From contig SUUV01000006.1 in assembly GCA_015062345.1 (NCBI GenBank), positions 1 to 59,309 of the forward strand: DNA of 59,309 nucleotides, read 5' to 3'. Position 1 is the stretch's first letter; each line of letters begins with the position of its first letter. The notes under the pieces were generated by a model. The model did not search any database. It worked only from the letters and a program-made list of their open reading frames with translations, and was not told where the DNA came from. Source of the DNA: Alphaproteobacteria bacterium. GTDB lineage: Bacteria; Pseudomonadota; Alphaproteobacteria; RF32; CAG-239. Shown piece after piece: positions 17,425 to 26,248 of the stretch. Made by a program: the position numbers and the translations under genes.

Positions 17425-20400
17425 TTTTTTGTTCCTTTGTAACAGGTTTTTGGGGTGTGAAATGTTCTTTTATGGTTTCAAACAAAGCAAAAAGCGATGG
17501 TATAAATATAATTCCGATAACGGTCGCCGCAATCATACCGAAAAATACCGATGTGCCGATTGCAATTTGTGAAGCGGCACCGGCTCCTTTTGCCACAATC
17601 ATCGGAAACACACCCAGAATAAAGGTTAAGGCGGTCATCAATACGGCTCTGAAACGCTCAGCAGCTCCTTTTTTGGAAGCTTCTAAAATGCTTTCTCCCT
17701 TTTGGCGATATTCTTTGGTAAACTCAACAATCAAAATTGCATTTTTGGCGGCCAGTCCGATGAGCATAATTAAGCCCAGTTGTGCATAAATGCTTAAAGA
17801 CTGTCCCATAAAATGAAGGCCGGCAATTGCACCTAAAATGGCAAATACGGTGGAAAACATTACCGCAAACGAAAGCATCCAACTTTCATATAAGGCAACC
17901 AAAAACAAATAGCAAAAAACAAGAGCAAGCGAAATTAAGATAATCGCCAACCCTCTGGCCTCAACTTCTTGCAAAGAAAGTCCGGTCCATGCAATTTCGT
18001 ATCCTTTGGATAATGTTTGTTTTGCCGTGTTTAGAATGCTGTCAATAGCCGTACCCGAGCTTATACCTTGTTTGGTTTGCGCCGTTATGGCAGCGCTTGT
18101 ATATTGATTGTAACGATAAACAATTTTCGGGCTGACCGATATTTTCAATTCGGCAAAGCTTCCGATTTTTATTTTGTTACCGTCAACCGAGGATACATAC
18201 AAATTGCGAATGTCTTCTATGTCGGCTCGATTTTCAAAATCGGCCTGAATTATGACCTTATTGGTCTGTCCGTTTAAGGTGATGTTATTGATGTATCTTG
18301 AGCCCAAATTATTTTGCAAAGCCGAAAACAAATTTGATACCGGCACTTTGTATGATTGCAGTTTATCTCGATTAATATCAAGATAAATATGCGGAGTGTC
18401 GGAAGTAAAAGTACTGAATGCATATGCCAAATCGGGCGATGTGTTTAATTTTTCCAAATATGTTTGCATTGATTTATAAAGCTCCGAAGGTGTAATTTGT
18501 CCTTCGGCCGCCAACAACTCCAAAGACAAACCGTCGCTTTGTCCGACACCCGGAATTGCCGGCGGGGCAAAAAAGTTAATTTGCGCATACGGATTTTTAC
18601 CAAATTCATTCATAAGTTTCTCGGTAATACTTTCAAGAGAGGTTTCTTTGGTTTCTCTTTCTTTCCAATTTTTTAAGCCGACAACACCCAAAGCCACATT
18701 TTCGCCCTTACCGCCCAAGATGCTGTATCCGGCAACCGTAATTGCATAATCCACTCCGTCAATTTTGAGGGCTTTTTCGGTTAACTCGTGCAAAATTTGT
18801 TCGGTCTGATTGATGCTTGCCGTATCTTTTAACTGAATGTTGGCAAATATAATTCCTTGGTCTTCTTGAGGCATAAAAGATGTCGGCGTATATTTTAATG
18901 AAAGCCAAATTAAAAATATGGTACCCAAAACCGCCAAAACCGTAAACCACAATTTTTGTGTAACAAAGGTTACGGCCGAAAGATATTTTTGCTTAAACCA
19001 TTCAAGCGTATTGTCAAAATATTTAAAAAAGCCTTTCGGTTTTTCACCGGTTTCCGGTTTTAATAAAACAGAACAAAGAGCCGGACTTAAGGTTAAGGCA
19101 TTTATGGCCGAAAACACAACCGATGTTGCCACTGCTACCGCAAATTGCTGATAAATTTTTCCGGTTATGCCCGCCATTAAACCTACCGGAATAAAAATAG
19201 ATAACAAAACAAAAGTTGTGGCAACTATGGCTCCGCTGATTTGTTGCATAGCCTTAACCGATGCCTGATAAGCCCCGAGCTTTTCATAAAGCATTAAATA
19301 TTGCACCCTTTCTACCACAATGATGGCATCATCAACCACCAAGCCGATTGCTAAAATCATGGCAAAAAGTGTTAAAATATTGATATCAAAGCCTAAAATA
19401 TAAATAATGATAAAAGTGGCAATTAAGGATACCGGAATGGTAAACAACGGAATTAATGTCGTGCGGATTTTTTGTAAAAATACATAAGTAACCAATACCA
19501 CCAAAGCAAATGTAATAACCAAAGTTTCTATAATGCTGTCAATGGAAGCGCTTACAAATGCTGTCGAATCGTAAGACACACTCAAATCCATATCATCGGG
19601 AAAATGGTAAGACAGGTTTTCAATTTCTTTTTTGATGTTTTTCATAATATCCAAAGAATTTGAATTTGGTGTTTGATTGATGGCAATGATAACTGCCGGT
19701 TCATTTTTATAATTAGATTTTAAGCTGTAAATGTCGGCACCTAATTCTACTCTTGCCACATCTTTTAAATATACAACCGCTCCGTTATCACCGGTTGCAA
19801 CCACAATGTTTTCAAAATCTTCAACACTGTTAAGCAGACCTTTGGCGGTCAATGACAAAACCATATTGGTATCTTTGTTTGACGGTGCCGTTCCGATACT
19901 GCCCACAGAGGCTTGAATGTTTTGTTGTTTAACCGCATTGATGATGCTTTCACTGTCCAAATTAAGCGAAGTAATTTTTTTAGTATCAAGCCAGATGCGC
20001 ATACTATATTGCGGACCGAAAATTTGCACATCACCCACACCTTTAACTCTGGCAAGCGGATTTTGCAAATTGGTGTAGGCATAATTGCTTAAATATAAAC
20101 TATCAAATGTCTTATTGGGCGAACGCAACACCAAAAGTCCCAAAATGTTCGGGTTTTGGGTAGTAACATCAACTCCTTGCTGATTTACAATATCGGGCAA
20201 ATCAGATGTAACCTGTTGCAAACGGTTTTGCACTTTAACTTGTGAAATGTCCGGATTGGCACCCACATTAAAAGTGACGGTTAAGTTATAGTTTCCGCTA
20301 TCATCGGAAGTTGATGACATATAAAGCATATTTTCCACACCGTTGATTTTATTTTCAATCGGAACGGCAACCGTATCGACCAAAACTTCGGCATTGGCTC

Positions 20401-20554
20401 CGGGGTATGTTGTTCTGACCACAATTTGCGGCGGTGTAATTTGCGGATATTGAGAAATCGGTAAAACCACAATGGCCAAAAGTCCCAATAATACCATAAC
20501 AATTGATAGAACAATGGCAAAACGAGGTCGGTCAATAAAAAATTTTGCAAACAT
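17417..20554 (-). CDS. RND multidrug efflux pump, HAE1 (AcrB-like) family
   Basis: A 1045-residue inner-membrane proton/drug antiporter. It begins [20 protein letters not shown], has twelve predicted helices and two large periplasmic loops. The proton-relay residues are visible: Asp-Asp in [14 protein letters not shown] (helix 4) and Lys in [16 protein letters not shown] (helix 10). Length is the family norm. It follows the fusion protein gene with a one-base TAATG overlap and is followed by the outer-membrane channel, so the whole pump is one operon. Substrates cannot be told from sequence. No TetR or two-component regulator is adjacent. Confidence 0.97.
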   Translation of the reverse strand: MFAKFFIDRPRFAIVLSIVMVLLGLLAIVVLPISQYPQITPPQIVVRTTYPGANAEVLVDTVAVPIENKINGVENMLYMSSTSDDSGNYNLTVTFNVGANPDISQVKVQNRLQQVTSDLPDIVNQQGVDVTTQNPNILGLLVLRSPNKTFDSLYLSNYAYTNLQNPLARVKGVGDVQIFGPQYSMRIWLDTKKITSLNLDSESIINAVKQQNIQASVGSIGTAPSNKDTNMVLSLTAKGLLNSVEDFENIVVATGDNGAVVYLKDVARVELGADIYSLKSNYKNEPAVIIAINQTPNSNSLDIMKNIKKEIENLSYHFPDDMDLSVSYDSTAFVSASIDSIIETLVITFALVVLVTYVFLQKIRTTLIPLFTIPVSLIATFIIIYILGFDINILTLFAMILAIGLVVDDAIIVVERVQYLMLYEKLGAYQASVKAMQQISGAIVATTFVLLSIFIPVGLMAGITGKIYQQFAVAVATSVVFSAINALTLSPALCSVLLKPETGEKPKGFFKYFDNTLEWFKQKYLSAVTFVTQKLWFTVLAVLGTIFLIWLSLKYTPTSFMPQEDQGIIFANIQLKDTASINQTEQILHELTEKALKIDGVDYAITVAGYSILGGKGENVALGVVGLKNWKERETKETSLESITEKLMNEFGKNPYAQINFFAPPAIPGVGQSDGLSLELLAAEGQITPSELYKSMQTYLEKLNTSPDLAYAFSTFTSDTPHIYLDINRDKLQSYKVPVSNLFSALQNNLGSRYINNITLNGQTNKVIIQADFENRADIEDIRNLYVSSVDGNKIKIGSFAELKISVSPKIVYRYNQYTSAAITAQTKQGISSGTAIDSILNTAKQTLSKGYEIAWTGLSLQEVEARGLAIILISLALVFCYLFLVALYESWMLSFAVMFSTVFAILGAIAGLHFMGQSLSIYAQLGLIMLIGLAAKNAILIVEFTKEYRQKGESILEASKKGAAERFRAVLMTALTFILGVFPMIVAKGAGAASQIAIGTSVFFGMIAATVIGIIFIPSLFALFETIKEHFTPQKPVTKEQKNA

Positions 20555-21696
20555 TATTTTGTTTCCTTATCTTTAAGGTTGGCAAGAGCTCCTATGTCTT
20601 TCGGATTTATGGTTTGTGTAATTAAAAAATCGGTTGGCTCAAAGGTGTTTTGCACAATAAAAAAATTGTTTCCGTCTGCCAAAATTTTTAGGTTTTCTCT
20701 TGCTATTTTGCCGTCTCTGATAAGATATACAAACGAGCCTTCTTCATCGAGCATTATAAATTCTTTTGAAATTTTAAGCGCATTGTTAAAAATTTCTTTT
20801 ACCAAAACCGTTACATAAGCGTTGGGCATTAAGGTTTTGCCGATGTTTTCAAAATCGGCATAAATATTTATGCTGTTAGATGTTTTTTCAACCGTATTGT
20901 CGCTATATTTAAATGTACCGCTGTTGGGAAAAATTTGACCGTCACTTAATTTTAATAAAATTTCCTGATTGGTAAACATATTTTTTTTTGATTTTTGTAA
21001 ATATTCTTTATCGGTGACGGAAAAAACCACCCGTATCGGACTTAGTTGAACAACGGAAAACAAAGCCCCCGATGACGGCGAAACATAGTTTCCCTTGGTT
21101 AGTGAAACATCTCCGACAATGCCGTTTATGGGCGAGCTTAAAATGGTGTAACCGTAGTTTACTTTTGCGGTTTCAAAGTTTGCTTTTGCTTGCTCCAATG
21201 AGGCTTTAGCGCTTAAAAAATCGGCCTTTGCCTTGTCAACTTCGGTTTGCGAAACGGCAGATTTTGCTTTTTGTGTTCGCTCAAAATATGTTTGCGCATT
21301 GTTCAAGTTGGCGGTTGCCTTTAAGATGTCGGCATATGCCGCATCAAGCGCGGCTTTATATTCAGATTGCTCCAAAACCAGCAATATGTCGCCTTTGTTG
21401 ACATATTGTCCGCCGTTTACCATAATTTTATCTATATAACCGTTTATGTACGGCTGAATAAATGCCTCATGTATGGGAGTTATATGACCTATATATTCGT
21501 TTATAAATTCAATATCTTGAGCTTTTAACGGCATGGCATTTAGCACCAAAGAGTTGGTAACCGGAACAGTGCTTGTCGGTTTTTCGATTAAAGACTTTTG
21601 ATGAAAATAAAATGTAAAATATCCGAGCAAAAAAGCCCCGATAATCAGCAATAACATCAGTCCGGAATACACTTTTTTTGAATATTGATTTTCCAT
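20554..21696 (-). CDS. RND efflux periplasmic adaptor (membrane fusion protein)
   Basis: A 380-residue HlyD/AcrA-type adaptor linking pump and channel. It has an N-terminal membrane anchor ([20 protein letters not shown]) and no lipobox. A lipoyl half-motif near residue 80 ([17 protein letters not shown]), a coiled-coil hairpin ([17 protein letters not shown]), the second lipoyl half ([19 protein letters not shown]) and a beta-barrel follow. I use the ATG at 21696; a TTG seven codons upstream is less likely. It is the first gene of the efflux operon, transcribed from the repeat-containing region at 21734. Confidence 0.94.
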   Translation of the reverse strand: MENQYSKKVYSGLMLLLIIGAFLLGYFTFYFHQKSLIEKPTSTVPVTNSLVLNAMPLKAQDIEFINEYIGHITPIHEAFIQPYINGYIDKIMVNGGQYVNKGDILLVLEQSEYKAALDAAYADILKATANLNNAQTYFERTQKAKSAVSQTEVDKAKADFLSAKASLEQAKANFETAKVNYGYTILSSPINGIVGDVSLTKGNYVSPSSGALFSVVQLSPIRVVFSVTDKEYLQKSKKNMFTNQEILLKLSDGQIFPNSGTFKYSDNTVEKTSNSINIYADFENIGKTLMPNAYVTVLVKEIFNNALKISKEFIMLDEEGSFVYLIRDGKIARENLKILADGNNFFIVQNTFEPTDFLITQTINPKDIGALANLKDKETK

Positions 21697-21733
21697 TTTT
21701 TTACATACCTTACACAAGAGTTGACCTTAAAGG

Positions 21734-21808
21734 TATAGATAATAAGCAAAGCCAAATATTCAATATAACTGTATTAATAAGTGCTAAAAAGGCAGGTCTC
21801 CCTGCCTT
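21734..21808. repeat. Direct repeat with terminator, left copy
   Basis: About 63 bp (21734-21796) match 24074-24137 with few changes and in the same orientation. The unit ends in a hairpin, AAGGCAGG with CCTGCCTT. The right copy has AAGACAGG with CCTGTCTT, a compensated base-pair change. The two copies bracket the kinase and phosphatase genes. The minus strand of the unit holds TTGAAT, 16 bp, TATCTA, a possible promoter for the efflux operon. Confidence 0.75.
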
Positions 21809-21820
21809 AAAAAATTTAGT

Positions 21821-23347
21821 TTATCTGTTTTTTAATTGTTTAAACTCATTTACCAAATTTTTATAAACAGGTAAGTTTTCTTTAATTAAAGAACATCTGT
21901 CAACAATCATTTGTGGAGGAGTATGACGTTTAGTGATTTTTTCACGCTCAGCAGCTCGTTGCAAAGCAATATCAACCGGACAATCAATATAATACATGGT
22001 TGTATGATATCCCATCTTTTGAATATTACTTAAAAGTTCTCTATGACAAACGGGTGTACCACCGTGATTAAAGAAGATGTTTTTCTTTTCTTCAATGGCT
22101 CTGCGTAAAAGTTCATAACCGGCAATACGAGCCGGTAATTCCCAATTTTTAAACGCTTGAACACTTCCCAATTCTTTAATATCATTGTGATACTGAGGAA
22201 TTTTTTCCATAATAAAGTCGAATCCGATAAAAAGATAATCTTTAAATTGCTCTTTGTTCTGTCTATAAAATGTAGATTTTCCGGCAGCTGGAATTCCTAA
22301 CATATGGACAAGTCTAGGATTATCAGATGATGGAGCGTTAAGAAGCTCTTTTTCAATAATCGGATCAAAAATTTCTTGATAGTTATACTTTTCATCATAA
22401 GTGTAAGGAACAACTTCTGATATACCTGGGATAATACTGCGAATAGAGTTTGTATATGTGTCATTTTCATTTGCTTTTGCTGATATGTCTTGTATACCTA
22501 TTATTTGACACAAAGACTTAATGTCATCTTTTAATTCGCCTTTTAAAAACACACTTTTATCTGATACATTCTCATATGAATCATCCGCTAAAATATGGCG
22601 ACCTGTGATAATTTCCAGGGCTTTTTTATTGCGAAGTTTTATCATATCCATATATTGATGTTTTTCTTTTTCTCTTAAGATTTTTTCTTTTTCAAGTTTT
22701 TTTCTATCAATAGGTTGTTTATAATTTGCACGCATTTTTTCAATACGGTTTAGCATAAATTCCTTAGTAGAGGTATCTGCTATTTCAGGAAAATTTTCTC
22801 TCAAAGTTGCTGAAATTGGGCCGTTTACAGGAGAACGCGTTATGGATGCGCCATCAAGCATAGCATCAAAATCTTTGGCAATATGTGCTGCTATAGTTTT
22901 TAAATCGGCCTTAAGATATACTACTTGATATCCTCTATCCTTAAAAGCTTTAGCTGTTTTAGGATGTAACATAGCTTTACCGCCTAAATTAGGAATTTTG
23001 TTATCAAATTCACCTTTTTCAAGCATATCAATAATTATAGCCGATTCTAAATCTCTAAAACAAGGTTCTCCGTATTTTTTAATAAAATCATTGGTCTTTA
23101 TAATAAGCTCAAAATCTTCTTTAGCAATGTGATAATCTTTCATAAATTTTTGTATTATGGGGTGGTCTTTATCTTTTCTAACTGCTCGAAACTTAAAATC
23201 AGAAGAAACTGCTTCTATCTCAACATCTGTGCTTTCTTTAACCAAATGTGACATTTCTTCGGTTAATGTGGTCTTTCCGACAGCAGGCAAACCAACCAAA
23301 ATGGTTTTGCATAATTTTTCTGCATTGTTATTTGATAAATTTTCCAT
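21821..23347 (-). CDS. Double P-loop kinase: shikimate-kinase-like plus zeta-toxin-like
   Basis: A 508-residue protein with two nucleotide-binding domains. The first Walker A, GLPAVGKT, is near residue 19 and is followed by CFRDLESAII, as in shikimate-kinase-like enzymes. The second, GIPAAGKS at 351-358, has the zeta-toxin/PezT layout: GFDFIMEKI after the P-loop, an FFNHGGT strand, and a CPVDIALQRAAEREK lid region. A charged helix (KKLEKEKILREKEKHQ) joins them. Zeta toxins phosphorylate UDP-N-acetylglucosamine-type sugars, but substrates here are unknown. No epsilon-like antitoxin is visible; a histidine phosphatase is divergent instead. The domain calls rest on motifs. Confidence 0.8.
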   Translation of the reverse strand: MENLSNNNAEKLCKTILVGLPAVGKTTLTEEMSHLVKESTDVEIEAVSSDFKFRAVRKDKDHPIIQKFMKDYHIAKEDFELIIKTNDFIKKYGEPCFRDLESAIIIDMLEKGEFDNKIPNLGGKAMLHPKTAKAFKDRGYQVVYLKADLKTIAAHIAKDFDAMLDGASITRSPVNGPISATLRENFPEIADTSTKEFMLNRIEKMRANYKQPIDRKKLEKEKILREKEKHQYMDMIKLRNKKALEIITGRHILADDSYENVSDKSVFLKGELKDDIKSLCQIIGIQDISAKANENDTYTNSIRSIIPGISEVVPYTYDEKYNYQEIFDPIIEKELLNAPSSDNPRLVHMLGIPAAGKSTFYRQNKEQFKDYLFIGFDFIMEKIPQYHNDIKELGSVQAFKNWELPARIAGYELLRRAIEEKKNIFFNHGGTPVCHRELLSNIQKMGYHTTMYYIDCPVDIALQRAAEREKITKRHTPPQMIVDRCSLIKENLPVYKNLVNEFKQLKNR

Positions 23348-23428
23348 TGCATATATCCCTGTTTATGTTTAGTATATTGGTGAACATATTGTACCAATCG
23401 TCTTTTGTCAATAAAAAAGGATAATAAA

Positions 23429-24058
23429 ATGGTCAACATATATTTAATTAGACATGGTGAAACTATCTTAAACAAAGAACATAAAATTGCCGGGCAAATT
23501 GAAACCGAACTAACGGAAACAGGAAAAAATCAGGCTATACAAACTGCATTAAATCTAAAAAAACAAGGTGTGTCGTTTGATATAATATTATGTTCAACCC
23601 TCAAAAGGGCTAAAGATACTGCTAAAATTATTTCTGAGCATATAAAAACCTCTCTAATGGAAATTGATGATTTGAAAGAAATTAACAGTGGCGATTTTGA
23701 AGGTATCGCACTTGATAAACTTCATGAAATTTGCTTTAATCCACCCTATAAAAGTGGGGGCTTTGTGTTTTATAATGGCCAGCAATTAAGAGAAATGTAC
23801 AATTTGATGTTGCCTGAATATGATGATATTGCTCAACCAAACGGTGAAACTAAAGCTCAAGCTCGTGAGCGATTTATGAATGCGATTAAACAGTTTTTAG
23901 ATGCACATCCTCAAGTTCAAAATTTAGGTGTTGTAGCACATGGTGCAGTTATCAGATTCACACTTTTAAAAATCTGTCCAGAAACTGTAAAAGAAAAAAT
24001 TAAAAATGCTGAATTTCGTATTATAAAATATGAAAAAGAAAAGGGGTTTTTTATATAA
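23429..24058 (+). CDS. Histidine phosphatase (phosphoglycerate-mutase-like) family protein
   Basis: A 209-residue member of the branch-1 histidine phosphatase superfamily. The catalytic LIRHGE is at residues 6-11, CSTLKRAKDTA carries the next arginine, and VVAHGAVIRF holds the second histidine. Relatives dephosphorylate sugars, nucleotides or cobalamin intermediates. AAGGA precedes the ATG at 23429. It is divergent from the double kinase (81-bp gap) and shares its flanking direct repeats, suggesting opposing kinase and phosphatase activities in one cassette. Substrate is unknown. Confidence 0.88.
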   Translation: MVNIYLIRHGETILNKEHKIAGQIETELTETGKNQAIQTALNLKKQGVSFDIILCSTLKRAKDTAKIISEHIKTSLMEIDDLKEINSGDFEGIALDKLHEICFNPPYKSGGFVFYNGQQLREMYNLMLPEYDDIAQPNGETKAQARERFMNAIKQFLDAHPQVQNLGVVAHGAVIRFTLLKICPETVKEKIKNAEFRIIKYEKEKGFFI

Positions 24059-24073
24059 AGTGTGCGTTGAAAA

Positions 24074-24152
24074 TATAGATAATAAGCAAAGTCAAATATT
24101 CAATATAGCTACATTAATAAATACTAAAAAAGACAGGACGCAAACCTGTCTT
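24074..24152. repeat. Direct repeat with terminator, right copy
   Basis: The second copy of the unit at 21734, in the same orientation, ending in the hairpin AAGACAGG/CCTGTCTT (24130-24137 with 24145-24152). It lies between the ends of the convergent phosphatase and lipoprotein genes and acts as a terminator for one or both. Confidence 0.75.
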
Positions 24153-24158
24153 AAATAA

Positions 24159-24599
24159 TTATCTGTAATATGTATGTTGCGGTTGATTGTAATGTTGTTG
24201 TCTTGCGGGCTGATAAGTTGGCTGATACGATGAACCGTTACCATATTGATAATAGTTTAGCATATCTCTTTTGTTTATGTTGTTAGCATCAAGTGCTGCT
24301 TCAGGCACGGCCCAAACAATTGACATCGGCCATAAAAGCAAATTTCCGAAACCATATAACCAGTGTGAAGAATCTCCTGCATTTCCGCTGGCTAAATAAA
24401 AATTTCCGACACCGGGCAAAATGTTTAACACACCCGCAAGCAACGGACTTGCCGGTTTTTCCCATTGACCTGACGGTCTGTCAATGCTGATACCCTGATA
24501 ACTTAAGCGAGTGATTTCTTGTTGTTCATGATAAGTTAAATTTGTGCAACCGGATAAAAGTGCAACTGATAATAAGGCTAAAGAAATTGTTTTGTTCAT
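24159..24599 (-). CDS. Small lipoprotein
   Basis: A 146-residue lipoprotein with lipobox LLSGC at residues 14-18. The central region is hydrophobic and glycine-rich (AGVLNILPGVGNFYLASGN, LLLWPMSIVWAVPEAAL), and the C terminus is a Gln/Tyr/Pro-rich tail (SYQPTYQPARQQHYNQPQ). I do not recognise a named family, although the PGxGxFY layout is seen in TM2-like small proteins. GGAG precedes the ATG at 24599. It lies just downstream of the structured RNA at 24625-24868 and may be regulated by it. Confidence 0.8.
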   Translation of the reverse strand: MNKTISLALLSVALLSGCTNLTYHEQQEITRLSYQGISIDRPSGQWEKPASPLLAGVLNILPGVGNFYLASGNAGDSSHWLYGFGNLLLWPMSIVWAVPEAALDANNINKRDMLNYYQYGNGSSYQPTYQPARQQHYNQPQHTYYR

Positions 24600-24624
24600 T
24601 AATAGTCTCCAAAAGTTCATAGTC

Positions 24625-24868
24625 AAAAAAAATCCACCTTACAAACAAGGTGGTCGGAGAGCCCCAAACATCATACGGTATTAAATGACTGCTTTAGCGA
24701 GCAAGCCGCTAAAACCTCCCCGACCTTTTACAGTCGGGGATATATTTATTGCTACATACAAAGTGTATATAACAATCACGATGTATATCCCAACACCGAA
24801 CACCGTATATTGAGCTCTGGGGAGCTCCGCACCTCATTTAGATGCTGACCGATAAAATCTACCGGCTG
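24625..24868 (-). ncRNA. Structured leader RNA or independent small RNA
   Basis: On the minus strand a roughly 240-nt region has a long imperfect closing stem: the 5' side runs GGTGCGGAGCTCCCCA then ATACGGT, and the 3' side runs ACCGTAT then TGGGGCTCTCCGACC. Inside are CCCCGAC/GTCGGGG and TTTAGCG/CGCTAAA hairpins. It ends in the terminator hairpin CCACCTT/AAGGTGG (24634-24653) followed by eight T. The terminator sits 26 nt before the lipoprotein start codon, so this may be a riboswitch-like attenuator or a stand-alone RNA. I matched no known class. Confidence 0.6.
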
Positions 24869-24874
24869 ATAAAA

Positions 24875-24903
24875 AGACTAAGATATTTTATATTAAATGT
24901 CAA
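24875..24903 (-). promoter_or_regulatory. Promoter for the structured RNA
   Basis: On the minus strand an exact TTGACA (24898-24903) is followed by a 17-bp spacer and TAGTCT (24875-24880), which keeps the key T, A and final T of a -10. The predicted start is near 24868. Confidence 0.55.
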
Positions 24904-24915
24904 GAGCAGAGCAAA

Positions 24916-25118
24916 TTATTTATAAGGATATTTATCATCAGGATATGGCTGAAAACGAATCTTTTTCTCATTACCCCGACTTGAGCAAACCCCGATGGTT
25001 TTTTGATTGTGGTTGAAGAATAGCTTTCTTGCGGTTTTGGTTTCGGAGCCTCCCCAAAATATTTAGCTTTCCACTCTTGGTCTTTGGCGGTTGTATAATT
25101 TCTTACCCTTAAAGTCAT
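24916..25118 (-). pseudogene. Frameshifted remnant of the island protein family
   Basis: The frame opens MTLRVRNYTTAKDQEWKAKY, nearly the same as residues 63-82 of the intact 277-aa protein at 26249. After about 50 residues the frame must shift by one base near a GGGG run to reach the ending PYPDDKYPYK, which matches the end of the 51-aa protein at 25742. So the remnant joins the head of one family to the tail of another, with a frameshift. It carries no promoter of its own that I can see. Confidence 0.6.
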
Positions 25119-25204
25119 GGTAAATTTTTATTTTCTTGCAACGGTTTATATTCATAGTTCTATTCCTATTGACTTTTAGCAAAATTATATTATATATTCC
25201 AGCT

Positions 25205-25296
25205 GAGATTATTGAAGTGCAGAAAGGCCAGCTGCCACCATATTTATATATATGTATTAATGATGACGGATAGATCGCCGCCCGTCCAATAATCTC
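25205..25296. other. Cloverleaf-like inverted repeat
   Basis: A 10-bp outer stem (GAGATTATTG, 25205-25214, with CAATAATCTC, 25287-25296) encloses three smaller hairpins: GCAG/CTGC, CATATA/TATATG and GACGG/CCGTC. It is not a tRNA. No gene is visible in 25119-25353. It may be a structured RNA, a terminator or a mobile-element remnant. Confidence 0.4.
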
Positions 25297-25353
25297 GTTG
25301 TTTATATTTTGTTTCTATACATATTTTTGATAACAGTCTGTCCGTTTACCGGA

Positions 25354-25566
25354 TTACGAAATAATTACCATAACCCAATCAAATAATTTATTCCAAAAAG
25401 ATATAATTGGACTAACATCTATAAGTGTCGTAAAAGATAACAAAATAAGTATAATCGGAATCATTGCCAACACCATAGAAACACAAAAAATACTATAAGT
25501 AATGCGTTCTATTATACTTAATATTTTATCATACTTACTTTCAAATTTCTCTATTGCTTTTAACAT
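25354..25566 (-). CDS. Small membrane protein (island module A, last gene)
   Basis: A 70-residue protein with an amphipathic N terminus (MLKAIEKFESKYDKILSIIE) and two hydrophobic stretches. It starts 2 nt after the 37-aa gene. The ILSIIERI segment matches ILSVIEKI in the 46-aa protein of module B (28133-28273). No known family is recognised. It is the last gene of the minus-strand operon that begins at 27082. Confidence 0.6.
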   Translation of the reverse strand: MLKAIEKFESKYDKILSIIERITYSIFCVSMVLAMIPIILILLSFTTLIDVSPIISFWNKLFDWVMVIIS

Positions 25567-25568
25567 TA

Positions 25569-25682
25569 CTACAACTCACAAAACACTATCGTAAATGATG
25601 CTAATAGAAAACATAGAAAACACAAGTACGACAAAATAATATTTAACAATATTCTTATTATTTTGCTGTCTTTTATACTCAT
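25569..25682 (-). CDS. Tiny membrane protein, 37 aa (module A)
   Basis: A 37-residue ORF with one hydrophobic helix (LLNIILSYLCFLCFLLASF). AAGGAG sits 6 nt before the ATG at 25682, and the next gene starts 2 nt after its stop, which supports it despite its size. Its counterpart in module B is the 43-aa protein at 28275. Confidence 0.55.
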   Translation of the reverse strand: MSIKDSKIIRILLNIILSYLCFLCFLLASFTIVFCEL

Positions 25683-25741
25683 ATACATCTCCTTTACAAG
25701 AAACTATGCTGATTTATCTTACTTGTCAAGAACCGAGCAAA

Positions 25742-25897
25742 TTATTTATAAGGATATTTATCACTTAAGCCTAAATAGTTTCCTATATTATTTGCTCTAA
25801 TATCCTGATTGCTTTGAAATAATAAAGTTCGATTATTATCTTTATTTATATCCCAAAGCTCCTTGATACTTGTATAATGTCTGACGATATCCGTCAT
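25742..25897 (-). CDS. Small soluble protein MTDIVRHYT family (module A)
   Basis: A 51-residue protein starting MTDIVRHYTSIKELWDINK, the same as the start of the 67-aa protein at 28458. Its ATG overlaps the stop of the upstream membrane gene (ATGA), indicating coupled translation. The tail, SDKYPYK, recurs in the remnant at 24916. The N-terminal MTD-VR-YT pattern is also found inside the 277-aa protein. Function is unknown. Confidence 0.6.
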   Translation of the reverse strand: MTDIVRHYTSIKELWDINKDNNRTLLFQSNQDIRANNIGNYLGLSDKYPYK

Positions 25898-26241
25898 TGA
25901 TTAAAATAAGCACCGGTTATTAAAGATATAAAACACTTAAAAACATACAAAGCAAGTCCGGGATTGTATAAGGTTAACATAATAAGGTTAACTGTTGTAA
26001 CAACAACCGTCTTATTGAGCAAATTTGCAGACGATAATTTACTATTTTGTTTACTTAATATTGATGCTATTATAAAAAACACATATATACCCAAAGCGCA
26101 TATTGTATATATATTTAGCCATAACGGCATAATATTAAATCTATAAAAACCACCGATTAATAATATCAAAAAAGAGCAAAAACATATTCCATATGTAAAA
26201 AAATAAAACAAATTAACTAAAACATTCTTAACAGTATTCAT
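25894..26241 (-). CDS. Membrane protein, about 115 aa (module A)
   Basis: A 115-residue protein with about four membrane segments. It ends LALYVFKCFISLITGAYFNQ, nearly identical to the end of its paralogue at 28658. GAGG precedes the ATG at 26241, which is 7 nt after the stop of the 277-aa gene. The arrangement (larger soluble gene, then membrane gene, then a coupled small gene) recurs in module B. An immunity-like or transport role is possible but unsupported. Confidence 0.7.
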   Translation of the reverse strand: MNTVKNVLVNLFYFFTYGICFCSFLILLIGGFYRFNIMPLWLNIYTICALGIYVFFIIASILSKQNSKLSSANLLNKTVVVTTVNLIMLTLYNPGLALYVFKCFISLITGAYFNQ

Positions 26242-26248
26242 CGCTACC

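Noticed and set aside
21821..23347. True shikimate kinase or classical zeta toxin gene
   Set aside because: It has two P-loops in one 508-aa chain and no aro genes or epsilon antitoxin around, so neither simple name fits.
24625..24868. tmRNA, 6S RNA or a group II intron domain
   Set aside because: No tRNA-like TTCGA arm or tag reading frame, no fit to 6S geometry, and ATACGGT pairs across the whole element instead of within a local domain V hairpin.
24625..24868. MITE-like transposable element with terminal inverted repeats
   Set aside because: The long closing stem could look like terminal repeats, but no target-site duplication was seen, and the promoter and terminator favour an RNA. Not fully excluded.
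25205..25296. tRNA gene
   Set aside because: Length and stems are wrong, and there is no T-loop, no anticodon stem of proper size and no CCA-compatible acceptor.
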